DNA of 64,000 bases from Nocardioides mangrovi (GCF_020073815.1 NZ_JAIQZJ010000016.1:62001-126000), one strand, 5' to 3'; positions 17,151-26,644 are shown, counted from the first letter of the stretch. Notes: generated by a model from the letters alone, not told the origin. A program made the numbers and translations.

Positions 17151-17854
17151 CGCGCGTCGAGCCGGTATCCCAGCCCGCGCACCGTGACCAGGATCGTGGG
17201 CGAGCTCGGCTCGGTCTCCAGCTTCTTGCGCAACCGTCGTACGTGCACGTCGACGATGCGCTCGTCGCCGAAGAACCCCTGGTCCCAGACGTGCTCGAGC
17301 AGGGCTCCCCGACTCAGCACGCGGCCGAGGTTGTCGGCGAGCACGCTGAGCAGGCGGAACTCGGTGTTGGTCAGGTGGATCTGGTCGGATCCCCGGGCCA
17401 GGGTGGCCGCTCCGCGGTCGAGGACGAGGGGGCCTTCCTCCGCGTCCAGGACCACCACGTCCGCCTCCTCGCGGGGCGACGCCGTCCCCAGCGACGGGCG
17501 GCGCAGCAGGGCTCGCAGCCTGGCCTTCACCTCGTCGACGAGGAACGGCTTGGTCACGTAGTCGTCGGCCCCGGCCTCGAGCGCCGTGACGATGTCCTCG
17601 ACCCCGTCACGCGCGCTCACGACGACGATGGGCGCCTCCGTCCGGGGGCGGGCCCGGTGGATGAACGAGAAGCCGTCCATCCCGCCGAGCATCAGGTCCA
17701 CGAGCATCAGGTCGACGCTGCTCGGGCCGGCGACCGCGTGCAGGGCGTCGTCGACCTCCGCCGCCTCGACGACGTCGTAGCCCTCGTCCTCGAGCACCAT
17801 CCGCAGCGATGCGCGGAGGCCGGCGTCGTCCTCCAGCACCAGGACCCGAGTCAT
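17147..17854 (-). CDS. OmpR/PhoB-family response regulator
   Basis: The 235-residue protein has a receiver (VLVLEDDAG acidic pair, phosphoacceptor D53 in LMLVDLMLGGMDG, lysine in YVTKPF). A winged-helix DNA-binding domain follows (LTNTEFRLLSVLADNLGRVLSR, DERIVDVHVRRLRKKLE, TVRGLGYRLD). It is the partner of the overlapping histidine kinase and the first gene of that operon. The 60-base gap to the divergent promoter motif at 17915 means both directions share one control region. Confidence 0.93.
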   Translation of the reverse strand: MTRVLVLEDDAGLRASLRMVLEDEGYDVVEAAEVDDALHAVAGPSSVDLMLVDLMLGGMDGFSFIHRARPRTEAPIVVVSARDGVEDIVTALEAGADDYVTKPFLVDEVKARLRALLRRPSLGTASPREEADVVVLDAEEGPLVLDRGAATLARGSDQIHLTNTEFRLLSVLADNLGRVLSRGALLEHVWDQGFFGDERIVDVHVRRLRKKLETEPSSPTILVTVRGLGYRLDAR

Positions 17855-17914
17855 GGCGCCATGATCCCATCGCCCGGGAGCCGTGCGGTCGCGGCGGCGC
17901 CTGGTGCCTCGATT

Positions 17915-17956
17915 GTCATGAGACTGCAAAGAAGTCGTCGGGTCCGTTGTCATCTG
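17915..17956 (+). promoter_or_regulatory. Second copy of the bipartite promoter-like motif
   Basis: GTCATG-N2-ACTGCAAAG-N16-TGTCATCTG matches the copy at 14198-14239 in every block and in spacing, while the spacers differ. It ends 19 bases before the small membrane protein start and could also drive pyruvate phosphate dikinase further down. Confidence 0.6.
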
Positions 17957-17975
17957 GGGGGACCACCATCTGGCC

Positions 17976-18140
17976 GTGGGGAGACACCGCCACATCAGTG
18001 GCCAGCGGGCGCCGGCCGTCCATCCCGGGACTGAGACCCACGGCTCCTCGGCCCCGGGGTGGGCGTGGATGGCCGGCGCCGCGCTGCTCGGCCTGGTGGG
18101 CCTGATCGTCTCCGTCCACGTCTGCGCCCGGCTCGGCTGA
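17976..18140 (+). CDS. Small single-pass membrane protein
   Basis: A 54-codon frame from GTG 17976 to TGA 18140 encodes a hydrophilic N-terminus (VGRHRHISGQRAPAVHPGTE) and one clear membrane helix (WMAGAALLGLVGLIVSVHVC). A G-rich tract (GGGGGGA at 17955-17961) lies upstream but rather far, so the start is uncertain. The gene directly follows the promoter-like motif and precedes the dikinase gene by 110 bases. I recognise no family; a membrane-stress or regulatory role is only a guess from context. Confidence 0.55.
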   Translation: MGRHRHISGQRAPAVHPGTETHGSSAPGWAWMAGAALLGLVGLIVSVHVCARLG

Positions 18141-18250
18141 CCCGCCTGGAGGGTGGTCCGACACCCAGGATGCGGCCGACGCATCGCCCTGACCGGGGTT
18201 CGGTGGTTCACTGGCGACCATCCAGGGTGGACCGGCAGAGGAAGCGCGAC

Positions 18251-20923
18251 ATGACCTACGTGTACACGTTCGCCAGTGGCGACAAGGACCAGCGCGACCT
18301 CCTGGGCGGGAAGGGCGCCAACCTCGCCGAGATGACCAACCTGGGGCTCCCGGTGCCGCCCGGCTTCACGATCACCACCGAGGCGTGCCGCGCGTACCTG
18401 CGTGACGGTGGCGACCCCGACGGCCTCGCCGAGGAGATCTCCGCGCACCTCGACGCCCTCGAGTCGACGATGGGACGACGGCTCGGCCAGGTCGACGACC
18501 CGCTGCTGGTGAGCGTCCGCTCCGGCGCGAAGTTCTCGATGCCCGGCATGATGGAGACCGTCCTCAACATCGGGCTCAACGACGAGTCCGTCGTCGGGCT
18601 CGCGCGCCAGAGCGAGGACGAGCGGTTCGCCCTCGACTCCTACCGCCGGCTGCTCCAGATGTTCGGCGCCACCGTCCTGGGCATCGACGCCGAGCACTTC
18701 GCGGAGGCGCTCGACGCCGCCAAGAAGGCGCGTGGGACCGACAGCGACCTCGACCTGGACACGGACGACCTGACCGCCCTCGTCGAGACGTTCAAGGGCA
18801 TCGTGCGCGAGCGCGCCGGCCGGGAGTTCCCGCAGGAGCCCCGCGAGCAGCTCGACCTGGCGATGCGCGCGGTCTTCGACTCCTGGAACACCGACCGCGC
18901 CCGCCTCTACCGCCGCCAGGAGCGGATTCCCGACGACCTCGGCACCGCGGTCAACGTCCAGGCGATGGTCTTCGGCAACTTCGGCATGAGCTCGGGGTCC
19001 GGCGTCGCCTTCACCCGCGACCCGGCCAGCGGCGCGCAGGGCCAGTACGGCGACTACCTGCAGAACGCCCAGGGCGAGGACGTCGTCGCCGGCATCCGCA
19101 ACACCGTCAGCCTCGCCGACTTCGCCGAGGTCGACCGCCGGTCGCACGACGAGCTCCTCGCCATCATGGCCAGGCTCGAGCGTCACTACCGCGACATGTG
19201 CGACATCGAGTTCACCGTCGAGCGCGGCAAGCTCTGGATGCTGCAGACCCGCGTCGGCAAGCGCACCCCCGAAGCGGCCTTCCGGATCGCCGTCCACATG
19301 GTCGACGAGGGCCTCATCGAGATGGACGAGGCGGTCACCCGGGTCACGGGCGCCCAGCTGGCCCAGCTCATGTTCCCCCGCTTCGACGAGTCCGCGGAGC
19401 GCACCCTCCTCGCGAAGGGGATGAACGCCTCCCCCGGAGCCGCCGTCGGCAAGGCGGTCTTCGACTCCGACACGGCCGTCGAGTGGGCCGACCGCGGCGA
19501 CGACGTCATCCTGGTCCGCAAGGAGACCAACCCCGACGACCTCCGCGGCATGGTCGCCGCCCGCGGCATCCTCACCAGCCGCGGCGGCAAGACCTCCCAC
19601 GCCGCGGTCGTGGCCCGCGGCATGGGCCGCACGTGTGTCTGCGGCGCCGACACGCTCGACGTCGACACCCGGGCGCGCGAGTTCCGCACCCCCGACGGGG
19701 TGACCGTGCGCGAGGGCGACCTGATCTCCATCGACGGCACCACCGGCGAGGTCTTCGCGGGCGAGGTCCCGGTCAGCGCGGCGCTCGTCGTACGCCACTT
19801 CGAGGGTGAGAAGGTCGACGACGACCTCGTCCACGCGGTCGCCCGGATCATGGCCCACGCCGACGGCGCGCGACGGCTCCGGGTCCGGACCAACGCAGAC
19901 ACCCCCGAGGACGCCGCCCGCGCGCGTCGCTTCGGCGCCCAGGGGGTCGGCCTGTGCCGCACCGAGCACATGTTCCTCGGCGACCGGCGCGAGCTGGTCG
20001 AGCGGCTCATCGTGGCCGAGGACGAGGACGCCCAGCACGCCGCCCTCGAGGCGCTCCTGCCGCTCCAGCGCCAGGACTTCGTCGAGATCTTCGAGACGAT
20101 GGACGGCCTGCCCGTGACCATCCGGCTGATCGACCCGCCGCTCCACGAGTTCCTCCCGGACCTGACCGAGCTCTCCGTCCGGGTGGCGCTGGCCGAGGAG
20201 CGCGGCGAGGTCGACGAGCGCGACCAGGTGCTGCTCCGCCACGTCCGGCGGCTGCACGAGCAGAACCCCATGCTCGGGCTGCGCGGCGTACGGCTGGGCA
20301 TCCAGATCCCCGGCCTGTTCCGGATGCAGGCGCGCGCCATCCTCGAAGCCGCGGCCGACCGGGCCGCCGAGGGCATGCGACCCCTGCCGGAGATCATGAT
20401 CCCGCTGGTCGCCAGCGTGCGCGAGCTCGAGATCGTGAAGGCCGACATCCTCGCCGTGGCCCGCGAGATCGAGGAGGAGCGCGAGGTGACGCTCACCTAC
20501 TCCATCGGCACCATGATCGAGCTCCCTCGCGCCGCGTTCCTCGCCGACCGGATCGCCAAGGAGGCACAGTTCTTCTCCTTCGGCACCAACGACCTCACCC
20601 AGATGGCCTGGGGCTTCTCCCGCGACGACGTCGAGGCGTCGTTCTTCTCCCGCTACTTCGAGCACGCCATCTTCGACGTCTCCCCCTTCGAGTCGCTCGA
20701 CCAGCAGGGCGTCGGCGGCATGGTCGAGATGGGCACCAAGAAGGGCCGCAAGACCAAGCCCGACCTGAAGGTCGGTGTCTGCGGCGAGCACGGCGGCGAC
20801 CCGCGCTCCATCCACTTCTTCGACAAGGTCGGGCTCGACTACGTGTCCTGCTCCCCCTTCCGCGTCCCGGTCGCCCGGCTCGAGGCCGGCCGCTCGGTGC
20901 TCCTCGCCCGCAGCAAGCGCTGA
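18251..20923 (+). CDS. ppdK: Pyruvate, phosphate dikinase
   Basis: The 890-residue enzyme interconverts pyruvate, ATP and phosphate with PEP, AMP and pyrophosphate. The ATP-grasp domain opens with LLGGKGANLAEMTNLGLPVPPGF. The swivelling phosphohistidine motif is GGKTSHAAVVARGMGRTCV (H450). The PEP/pyruvate barrel contains GLCRTEHMF and ends with the catalytic cysteine in VGVCGEHGGDP (C844). Length and order are full. ATG 18251 is chosen for the GAGGAAG site upstream and the typical start TYVYTFASGDKDQRDLLGG. The enzyme may serve gluconeogenesis or pyrophosphate reuse. The small membrane protein gene lies just upstream. Confidence 0.95.
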   Translation: MTYVYTFASGDKDQRDLLGGKGANLAEMTNLGLPVPPGFTITTEACRAYLRDGGDPDGLAEEISAHLDALESTMGRRLGQVDDPLLVSVRSGAKFSMPGMMETVLNIGLNDESVVGLARQSEDERFALDSYRRLLQMFGATVLGIDAEHFAEALDAAKKARGTDSDLDLDTDDLTALVETFKGIVRERAGREFPQEPREQLDLAMRAVFDSWNTDRARLYRRQERIPDDLGTAVNVQAMVFGNFGMSSGSGVAFTRDPASGAQGQYGDYLQNAQGEDVVAGIRNTVSLADFAEVDRRSHDELLAIMARLERHYRDMCDIEFTVERGKLWMLQTRVGKRTPEAAFRIAVHMVDEGLIEMDEAVTRVTGAQLAQLMFPRFDESAERTLLAKGMNASPGAAVGKAVFDSDTAVEWADRGDDVILVRKETNPDDLRGMVAARGILTSRGGKTSHAAVVARGMGRTCVCGADTLDVDTRAREFRTPDGVTVREGDLISIDGTTGEVFAGEVPVSAALVVRHFEGEKVDDDLVHAVARIMAHADGARRLRVRTNADTPEDAARARRFGAQGVGLCRTEHMFLGDRRELVERLIVAEDEDAQHAALEALLPLQRQDFVEIFETMDGLPVTIRLIDPPLHEFLPDLTELSVRVALAEERGEVDERDQVLLRHVRRLHEQNPMLGLRGVRLGIQIPGLFRMQARAILEAAADRAAEGMRPLPEIMIPLVASVRELEIVKADILAVAREIEEEREVTLTYSIGTMIELPRAAFLADRIAKEAQFFSFGTNDLTQMAWGFSRDDVEASFFSRYFEHAIFDVSPFESLDQQGVGGMVEMGTKKGRKTKPDLKVGVCGEHGGDPRSIHFFDKVGLDYVSCSPFRVPVARLEAGRSVLLARSKR

Positions 20924-20948
20924 CCCGGTTCCCCGCGAACGGACATCG

Positions 20949-21212
20949 ATGGACTTCCAGGACACCTCCTTCACCCGCGAGCACCGCTTCTCGCTGGGCA
21001 TCGAGACCGAGTCGGGTCGCTCCTACCTCTCGATCCCGGTCAGCAACGGCCCGGTCGACTACGAGGAGTACTACGAGATCAGCGCGGCCGACCACGAGCG
21101 CCTCGGTCACGACGACGCCGCCGCGGCGGCCTTCGCGGACGAGTGCCGCCGGCACGAGCACGATGGGCTGCTCATCCAGAAGCCTGGCTGGAACCGCGGC
21201 ACCCCGGCCTGA
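20949..21212 (+). CDS. Hypothetical acidic protein
   Basis: The 87-residue product begins MDFQDTSFTREHRFSLGIE and reads like a small globular protein with strands (RSYLSIPVSNGPVDYEEYYEI) followed by a helix rich in alanine and acidic residues. It has no signal peptide or membrane segment. It lies 25 bases after ppdK on the same strand and is probably co-transcribed. I do not recognise the family, and the upstream ribosome site is weak. Confidence 0.6.
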   Translation: MDFQDTSFTREHRFSLGIETESGRSYLSIPVSNGPVDYEEYYEISAADHERLGHDDAAAAAFADECRRHEHDGLLIQKPGWNRGTPA

Positions 21213-21272
21213 ACCCGCTATCGGTCCTGGCCGGGTTGGCGGGGACGGATCCCGACCGATCGGAGAGCGCTC

Positions 21273-21470
21273 ATGTCACGTACTGGCCGAGCGCGTCGGA
21301 TGCGATCGAGACTCACGCCCGTCGCGCTGCTGCTGGCGCTGGGTTCCACAGCCATGCTGACGACGGGATGTCAGGACGATGACCCGTGTAACGGCCACGG
21401 AGGGTCGAGCTCCGGTAGTTGCTCGCCTGGTCCCGGCACGTTCGAGACCAACGGTGCCAGTTCTCGGTAG
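21273..21470 (+). CDS. Small lipoprotein
   Basis: The 65-residue product has a basic start, a hydrophobic stretch (LTPVALLLALGSTAMLTTGC) ending in a lipobox, and then a short Gly/Ser-rich tail with two further cysteines. A GGAGAG lies six bases before ATG 21273. After lipidation only about 32 residues would remain, too few for an enzyme, so it may be a surface or scaffold peptide. Family unknown. Confidence 0.55.
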   Translation: MSRTGRARRMRSRLTPVALLLALGSTAMLTTGCQDDDPCNGHGGSSSGSCSPGPGTFETNGASSR

Positions 21471-21504
21471 GCGCACACCTTCCGACATCTCTCAGCGGGT
21501 CGGC

Positions 21505-22293
21505 CTACGGGACCTCGATCGAGATGCTGGCGCGCTCGGTGCCCGGGGAGTCGGACATCGACGCCCAGAAGTCCGTACGCCGCATCCACGCGGGGATGCC
21601 CGGGGGCAGGTCCCGGCTGGGGATCTCGGGCAGCTCCTCCGGCGCGAAGTCGTCGCCGTAGAGAGCCAGGGGCGTGGCGAGGTCAGGGTGCTGGATGCCG
21701 GCATGCAGGCTCTGCAGGGCGACGTTCCAGTTGTCGAGCAGGTCCTTCCGCGAGATCGGGCCTCCGGGCTTGTCGGCCGTCGGGTGCAGCGCCTTGTGGA
21801 AGGCGACCGTGGGGAGCACCGCCTGGCCTGCCGGCGTCGCCGTGAACGCCGTCCACGCGTTGAAGGCGGGAGTGCCGAAGGTGACGACGGCTTCGATCCG
21901 GCCCGGCTCGAAGGCCGCCTCCAGCCACTGGTGGCGGTACGCGACGATCTCCGGGTCGTTCAGGTGCGGCAGGGCCATGTCCTGGTTGTAGATGCCGTAG
22001 AGGAACGCGTTGACCATCAGGTAGCTCCGCGTGAAGCCCAGCTTCTCGACGAAGCCCTGCACGCGGCGGCCGGCCTGGCCCGACAGGATGCGGCGCGTGA
22101 CCGCCTCGGTCTGCGCCGGGTCCTGTCCGATGACGAGCAGGCGTGCACGACCGTTCGCGCGCCCGCGGTAGAAGATCGGACCCCAGAGCGCACGGAAGCC
22201 GTCGGCTCCGCTGAAGACGGTGTCGTCCGGATAGTTCCGGCACAGGGACTTGAACGTGCCGGTCGGTCCAGGGTCGAAGCGGTCAGTGATCAT
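21505..22293 (-). CDS. Uracil-DNA glycosylase superfamily protein
   Basis: The 262-residue product carries a UDG-type core: ARLLVIGQDPAQTEAVTRRIL (motif A region), GFTRSYLMVNAFLYGIY, AVVTFGTPAFNAW, and a motif-B-like HKALHP. The family hydrolyses the glycosidic bond of uracil or related bases in DNA. The pattern is far from family 1 (no GQDPYH), so the substrate is uncertain. The C-terminal 60 residues are an extension. ATG 22293 lies close to conserved sequence. It converges on the small lipoprotein gene. Confidence 0.75.
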   Translation of the reverse strand: MITDRFDPGPTGTFKSLCRNYPDDTVFSGADGFRALWGPIFYRGRANGRARLLVIGQDPAQTEAVTRRILSGQAGRRVQGFVEKLGFTRSYLMVNAFLYGIYNQDMALPHLNDPEIVAYRHQWLEAAFEPGRIEAVVTFGTPAFNAWTAFTATPAGQAVLPTVAFHKALHPTADKPGGPISRKDLLDNWNVALQSLHAGIQHPDLATPLALYGDDFAPEELPEIPSRDLPPGIPAWMRRTDFWASMSDSPGTERASISIEVP

Positions 22294-22561
22294 CGGGTGC
22301 CTCCGTCGAGGTCCAGGCTCACCTGAGGCTCACATGGTGACCTCCCGCCGGCCATGGCTCGTCCGGGTCAGGCCAAGATGGCCAACTTTCGGCATGCGGA
22401 CGGCGGTCGGGCGGTCCTAGGTTGAAGAGTCGACTGCGCCTCAGGCCATCGCTGCAGCGGCGCCCTCGGCAGGACCGACCAGCTGAATGCACGCTCGGGC
22501 GTCGTCGTTCTGTGCCTTCGCCGGTGATCGAGCGGTGCGCGTGAGGGCGAGGTGCAGGGCC

Positions 22562-24112
22562 ATGTTGGTGATCCGGGGTCGCGTCATGCCGATCAGCAAC
22601 GACCGGACCGTCGCCCCGGACGAGTCGGTGACGTTCGCCGGCCAGGTGTGGATCGGCGACGACGGCCTGGTCGCAGCAGTGACGAAGGGCTCCAAGGCCG
22701 GGCCCCCCGAGTTCGCCGGTGCGCCGGTCGTCGACGTCGGGTCGTCCCTGGTGCTGCCGGGACTGATCGACCTGCACAACCACCTCGCCTACAACACACT
22801 TCCGCTGTGGACCGAACCGACGCAGCCGGTCCCCTTCGCCCATCACAACTCGTGGACCGGCGCCGACAGCTACTCAGGCAGTACGACGTGGCCGGCGTAC
22901 GCCTTCATCACGGCGTGCCCCGAGGAGCTCTTGGCGTACGTCGAGGCGAAGGCGGTCGTCGGCGGCACGACGACGGTCCAGGGCTCGCCGCCCAAGAGCC
23001 GCCCGCGCGACGGCTGGCTGGTGCGCAACGTCGAGGACGAGAGCTTCGGCACCGGCGACCGCAACCTGATCTACGCATCGACCCTGACCTTGAACGCGGC
23101 GCTCCTCGCCGACCGCGCGAACAAGATGCGCGCCGGGTCGTCCTTCATCTACCACTGCTCCGAGGGGCAGCGCGGCAGCGTGGTCGCGCAGGAGTACACG
23201 GCCGCATCGCGGGCCGGGTGCCTCGGCGACCGGTTCGTCGGCGTGCACGTCAACGCCATCGATCCGGCCGAGCTCGCGAGCTGGTCGCCGACCGGGGCGA
23301 TCGCGTGGTCGCCGTTCTCGAACCTGTGGCTCTACGGCCGCGGCAGCACCACGGACATCCCCACGGCGGTCGCCAACGGACTGACCGTCTGCCTCGGGTC
23401 GGACTGGGCGCCCTCGGGCACCAAGCACGTCCTGGGCGAGATCAAGGCCGCCAAGCTGGTCGCCGACGATGCCGACTGGGACCTCTCGGAGGAGGACCTG
23501 GTCCGGATGGCCACCTGCAACCCCGGCGACGTGCTCGCCCGGGCGTGGCACCGTCAGATCGGACGGCTCCAGCCCGGCGCCATCGCCGACGTCCTGGTCG
23601 TGTCCACCCCGCCGCGGGCCCACGCGTTCCACCGCGTGGTGACGGCGACCGAGGAGGACGTCGAGCTCGTCGTGATCGACGGGCGGCCCCGCTACGGGAC
23701 ACCTGACCTCATGACGAAGGCCGGCGCCGACCCGGTCACCCCCATCGAGGTGGCCGGCCGGGACATGGAGCTCTCGCTGACCCGGTCCGACGACGCGGGG
23801 ACTGCGTGGGACTGGCAGGACGTCGTCGACCGGCTCGACGAGGTCCGGGCACACCCGGAGGACGAGATCCGGGAGGCGCTCCAGGGCTACGCGGCGTTCG
23901 CCGGTCGCCTGGAGGACCCGGCAGCGCCGCTCCGGCTGGCGCTCGACATGCCGACCGGGGTCGCTCCGGTCGGCGGTCTGCCCAAGGACCTGTCCCTGGT
24001 GCACGTGCCGCCGGTGCAGTCGCTGACCCATGACGCCGACTGGCTGCAGGCGGTGTCCGCCAATCCGTTCCACGGCGGCGTGCTCGACGGGCTCGCCGGC
24101 TTCTACAGCTGA
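22562..24112 (+). CDS. Amidohydrolase family protein
   Basis: The 516-residue protein has the amidohydrolase layout: an N-terminal small sandwich (LVIRGRVMPISNDRTV), the metal-binding HxH in LPGLIDLHNHLAYN, a histidine near SSFIYHCSEGQRG, another in DRFVGVHVNAIDP, and the late aspartate in LTVCLGSDWAPSGTKH. The C-terminal sandwich resumes at GRLQPGAIADVLVV. The pattern is near TRZ/ATZ-type deaminases and hydrolases, and the true substrate cannot be named. About 110 residues beyond the usual end (VTPIEVAGRDMELSL onward) form an extra region. ATG 22562 starts the first strand. The S41 peptidase follows after 15 bases. Confidence 0.8.
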   Translation: MLVIRGRVMPISNDRTVAPDESVTFAGQVWIGDDGLVAAVTKGSKAGPPEFAGAPVVDVGSSLVLPGLIDLHNHLAYNTLPLWTEPTQPVPFAHHNSWTGADSYSGSTTWPAYAFITACPEELLAYVEAKAVVGGTTTVQGSPPKSRPRDGWLVRNVEDESFGTGDRNLIYASTLTLNAALLADRANKMRAGSSFIYHCSEGQRGSVVAQEYTAASRAGCLGDRFVGVHVNAIDPAELASWSPTGAIAWSPFSNLWLYGRGSTTDIPTAVANGLTVCLGSDWAPSGTKHVLGEIKAAKLVADDADWDLSEEDLVRMATCNPGDVLARAWHRQIGRLQPGAIADVLVVSTPPRAHAFHRVVTATEEDVELVVIDGRPRYGTPDLMTKAGADPVTPIEVAGRDMELSLTRSDDAGTAWDWQDVVDRLDEVRAHPEDEIREALQGYAAFAGRLEDPAAPLRLALDMPTGVAPVGGLPKDLSLVHVPPVQSLTHDADWLQAVSANPFHGGVLDGLAGFYS

Positions 24113-24127
24113 CGTCCGGAGCACCAC

Positions 24128-25903
24128 ATGGTCACCCAACAGCGCAGCAGGACCGCCCTCGCCGACTACCAGCGCGGCGAACGGCTCGGCGAGGCTCTCG
24201 CCGCCGCAGCAGGCACGGCCGGAGCCGCGCCTCCGCCGCCCTCGGTCGCGGCCAGTCTCGCCGCCCCGGCAGCGCGACCGGTGCCCTCGCCCCTCCCGGA
24301 GGGTCATCTGGACGGCGGGCAGCGCCAGCAGGTCCTGGACACGCTCATCACCGTCCTGGGCGGGGCGTACGCGCACCTGCCGGCGAAGCGCGCGGCGTAC
24401 GCCGTGAACCCGGTCCAGCAGCTGACCCTGCTGCGGCAGCGGGCGGGCGAGCTCAGCGACGCCGACTTCCACCTCCAGGTCACCGGCATCGTGTCCGGGC
24501 TCCGGGACGCGCACACCCGGTACATCGGGCCGTCCCCGCTGCGCGGGGTGGTCGCGGTCCTCCCCTTCCTGGTCGAGGCCTACGGCCCGCTCGAGGATCC
24601 CACCTACCTCGTCACCAAGACCGTCCCGGCCGCGCTCGTCGACGTCGACGGCGGCGACCGGTTCCGCCCAGGCGTGGTCGTGGAGTCCTGGAACGGGGTC
24701 CCGATCTCCCGAGCCGTGGACGTCTACGCCGACCGGCAGACCGGTGGCCGTCCCGACGCCCGCCGGGCGTGGGCGCTGGAGTCACTCACCTTCCGCTCCC
24801 TCGACTTCGAGCCGCCACCCGACGAGCAGTGGGTGGTGATCGGCTACCGCGACGGCCGCACCCCGCGCGAGATCCGGCTCGAGTGGCGGGTCGTCGCCCC
24901 CGGCAAGGCCGAGACCGCGGCCGCTCCGGAGTCCCGCACGGCGGCCAAGCAGGCCATCAACCCCAGCGGCGAGGCGGTACGGCGAGCCAAGAAGCTGCTG
25001 TTCTCCCCCGACCTGTGGTCCGACGAGCAGAACCCCGTGGCGCGCGTGCCGGACACGGACCGGCCCGCCTCCCGCACCGCGCTGCTGCCCACGTCGTTCC
25101 CGGACAACCTCGCAGCCCGCGCACTGCCCGGGGACGAGGTCGGATATCTCCGGGTCTGGTCGTTCGACCTGGAGGACGACGCCGCGTTCCTCGCCGAGGT
25201 CCAACGCCTGCTCGAGCAGCTGCCGCAGGAACGGCTGATCGTGGACCTCCGCGCCAATCCCGGCGGCCTGGTGTGGGCGGCCGAGCGCATGCTGCAGCTC
25301 TTCGCGGATCCGACCGACCCCCACCGGCGCCCCATCCAGCCGACCCGGTTCGCCCTGATCGCCTCCCCGCTGACGCGGGACATGGCGGCCAGCCCCTTCA
25401 ACCGCCTCGAGCTCGAGGCGTGGAGCCCCTCGCTGGAGGACTCGATCTCGACCGGCGACCAGTACGCCCAGCCGCTGCCCCTGACCGACCCCGCCTGGTG
25501 CAACGACCTCCCCTACCACTACCCGGGCAAGGCCCTGGCCGTCGTGGACGCCATGACCTACTCGTCGGGGGACCTCTTCGCGGCCGGCTGGGTCGACAAC
25601 GGCATCGGTGACCTGGTCGTCGTCGGCCGGGCCACCGGCGCCGGTGGGGCGAACGTCTGGACGAGCGGGCAGCTCCGCGACGCCCTCGCCGGCACGAACC
25701 ACGCCTTCCAGCCGCTGCCGGCCGGCGTCGGGTTCACCCTCGCCATCCGCCGAGCAGTCCGTTCGGGCGCCGGCGACGGCCTCCCCATCGAGGACCTCGG
25801 CATCAGCGGCCTGCCGTACGCCATGACCCGCGCCGACCTGGAGGAGGGGAACCGGGACCTGCTGGCCTACTGCTCGGAGCTCCTCGGGCGACCCAGCCCA
25901 TGA
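24128..25903 (+). CDS. S41-family (C-terminal processing-like) peptidase
   Basis: The 591-residue product has an N-terminal helical segment, a DAHTRYIGPSP stretch typical of the S41 tail-recognition part, a degenerate PDZ-like region (FRPGVVVESWNGVPISRAVDVYA), and a peptidase core with EVGYLRVWSFD, RLIVDLRANPGGL and the nucleophile motif VDAMTYSSGDLFAAG. S41 enzymes cut near protein C-termini. No signal peptide is seen, so a cytoplasmic location is likely, which is unusual for the family. It is probably in one operon with the amidohydrolase and may act on a related peptide-like substrate, which is inference. Confidence 0.8.
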   Translation: MVTQQRSRTALADYQRGERLGEALAAAAGTAGAAPPPPSVAASLAAPAARPVPSPLPEGHLDGGQRQQVLDTLITVLGGAYAHLPAKRAAYAVNPVQQLTLLRQRAGELSDADFHLQVTGIVSGLRDAHTRYIGPSPLRGVVAVLPFLVEAYGPLEDPTYLVTKTVPAALVDVDGGDRFRPGVVVESWNGVPISRAVDVYADRQTGGRPDARRAWALESLTFRSLDFEPPPDEQWVVIGYRDGRTPREIRLEWRVVAPGKAETAAAPESRTAAKQAINPSGEAVRRAKKLLFSPDLWSDEQNPVARVPDTDRPASRTALLPTSFPDNLAARALPGDEVGYLRVWSFDLEDDAAFLAEVQRLLEQLPQERLIVDLRANPGGLVWAAERMLQLFADPTDPHRRPIQPTRFALIASPLTRDMAASPFNRLELEAWSPSLEDSISTGDQYAQPLPLTDPAWCNDLPYHYPGKALAVVDAMTYSSGDLFAAGWVDNGIGDLVVVGRATGAGGANVWTSGQLRDALAGTNHAFQPLPAGVGFTLAIRRAVRSGAGDGLPIEDLGISGLPYAMTRADLEEGNRDLLAYCSELLGRPSP

Positions 25904-25970
25904 CGATCCGACGACACGACCGCGCGTCACGACGATCCACGCGTGGTGCTCTGGTCCGTCCGGACCTCGC

Positions 25971-26585
25971 CTAGCGAGGACCGACCGTGGCGAAGGCGAG
26001 AGCCAGGTAGTCCACGGGCGAGGTGTCGTCCTGAGAGTCCGCCCAGGTGGTGAGCGCGAGGTCGAAGCACACGAGCGCGGACTGCACCAGGGCCTGCGCC
26101 CGCAGCTCGACGTGGTCGCCGTCCAGGCGTTCCTCCACGATCGGTGCGAACATGCGTGCCCACATCAGGTGCTTCTCGAGGTTGCGCGCACGCAGCGACG
26201 GCGTGCTCGAGAGGACCCGCATGGTGCGGCGCTGTCGGTCCCGGTCGCCGTCCGACCGGGCGAGCAGCTCCCCGAACGCCGCTCGTAGTGACTCCCACGG
26301 CGACTCGTCGGTGGGGCGCTGGTCGAGGGTGTCGCGCACGAGCTCCGCCCACACGGTCGTGTCGCCGATGACCGCGTCCTCCTTGGCCGGGAAGTAGCGG
26401 TGGAAGCTGCGCGCCGAGATACCCGACGCGGTGGCGATCTGCTCGACCGTGACCTGGTCGAAGCCGTGCTCGGCGAACAGGTCGATCGCGACCGCGGCGA
26501 TCTGTGCCCGGACCGCGTCACGGGTCATGGACCGGAGACCGCTGGCGGGTGTCGACGTCACGTGATGCAGCATACCGTGACGCAT
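25971..26585 (-). CDS. TetR-family transcriptional regulator
   Basis: The frame gives up to 204 residues. The helix-turn-helix is IAAVAIDLFAEHGFDQVTVEQIATASGISARSFHRYFPAKED. The remaining helices form the usual ligand domain, without recognised specificity. Possible starts are ATG 26585, ATG 26573, GTG 26561 and ATG 26528; none has a good ribosome site. The promoter-proximal palindrome ends two bases from the longest start, which suggests a very short leader. It is transcribed away from the aldo/keto reductase gene and probably represses both. Confidence 0.85.
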   Translation of the reverse strand: MRHGMLHHVTSTPASGLRSMTRDAVRAQIAAVAIDLFAEHGFDQVTVEQIATASGISARSFHRYFPAKEDAVIGDTTVWAELVRDTLDQRPTDESPWESLRAAFGELLARSDGDRDRQRRTMRVLSSTPSLRARNLEKHLMWARMFAPIVEERLDGDHVELRAQALVQSALVCFDLALTTWADSQDDTSPVDYLALAFATVGPR

Positions 26586-26586
26586 A

Positions 26587-26601
26587 TGTCAGTCTCTGAC
26601 A
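26587..26601. promoter_or_regulatory. Perfect palindrome between TetR and aldo/keto reductase genes
   Basis: TGTCAGTCTCTGACA is a perfect six-base inverted repeat with a three-base centre in the 59-base divergent intergenic region. It is the obvious operator for the neighbouring TetR regulator. A TACACT (26611-26616) follows as a possible -10 of the reductase promoter. Confidence 0.75.
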
Positions 26602-26644
26602 CTTACGGCGTACACTGACTGCACACCACAGAGAAGGAGCTCCC

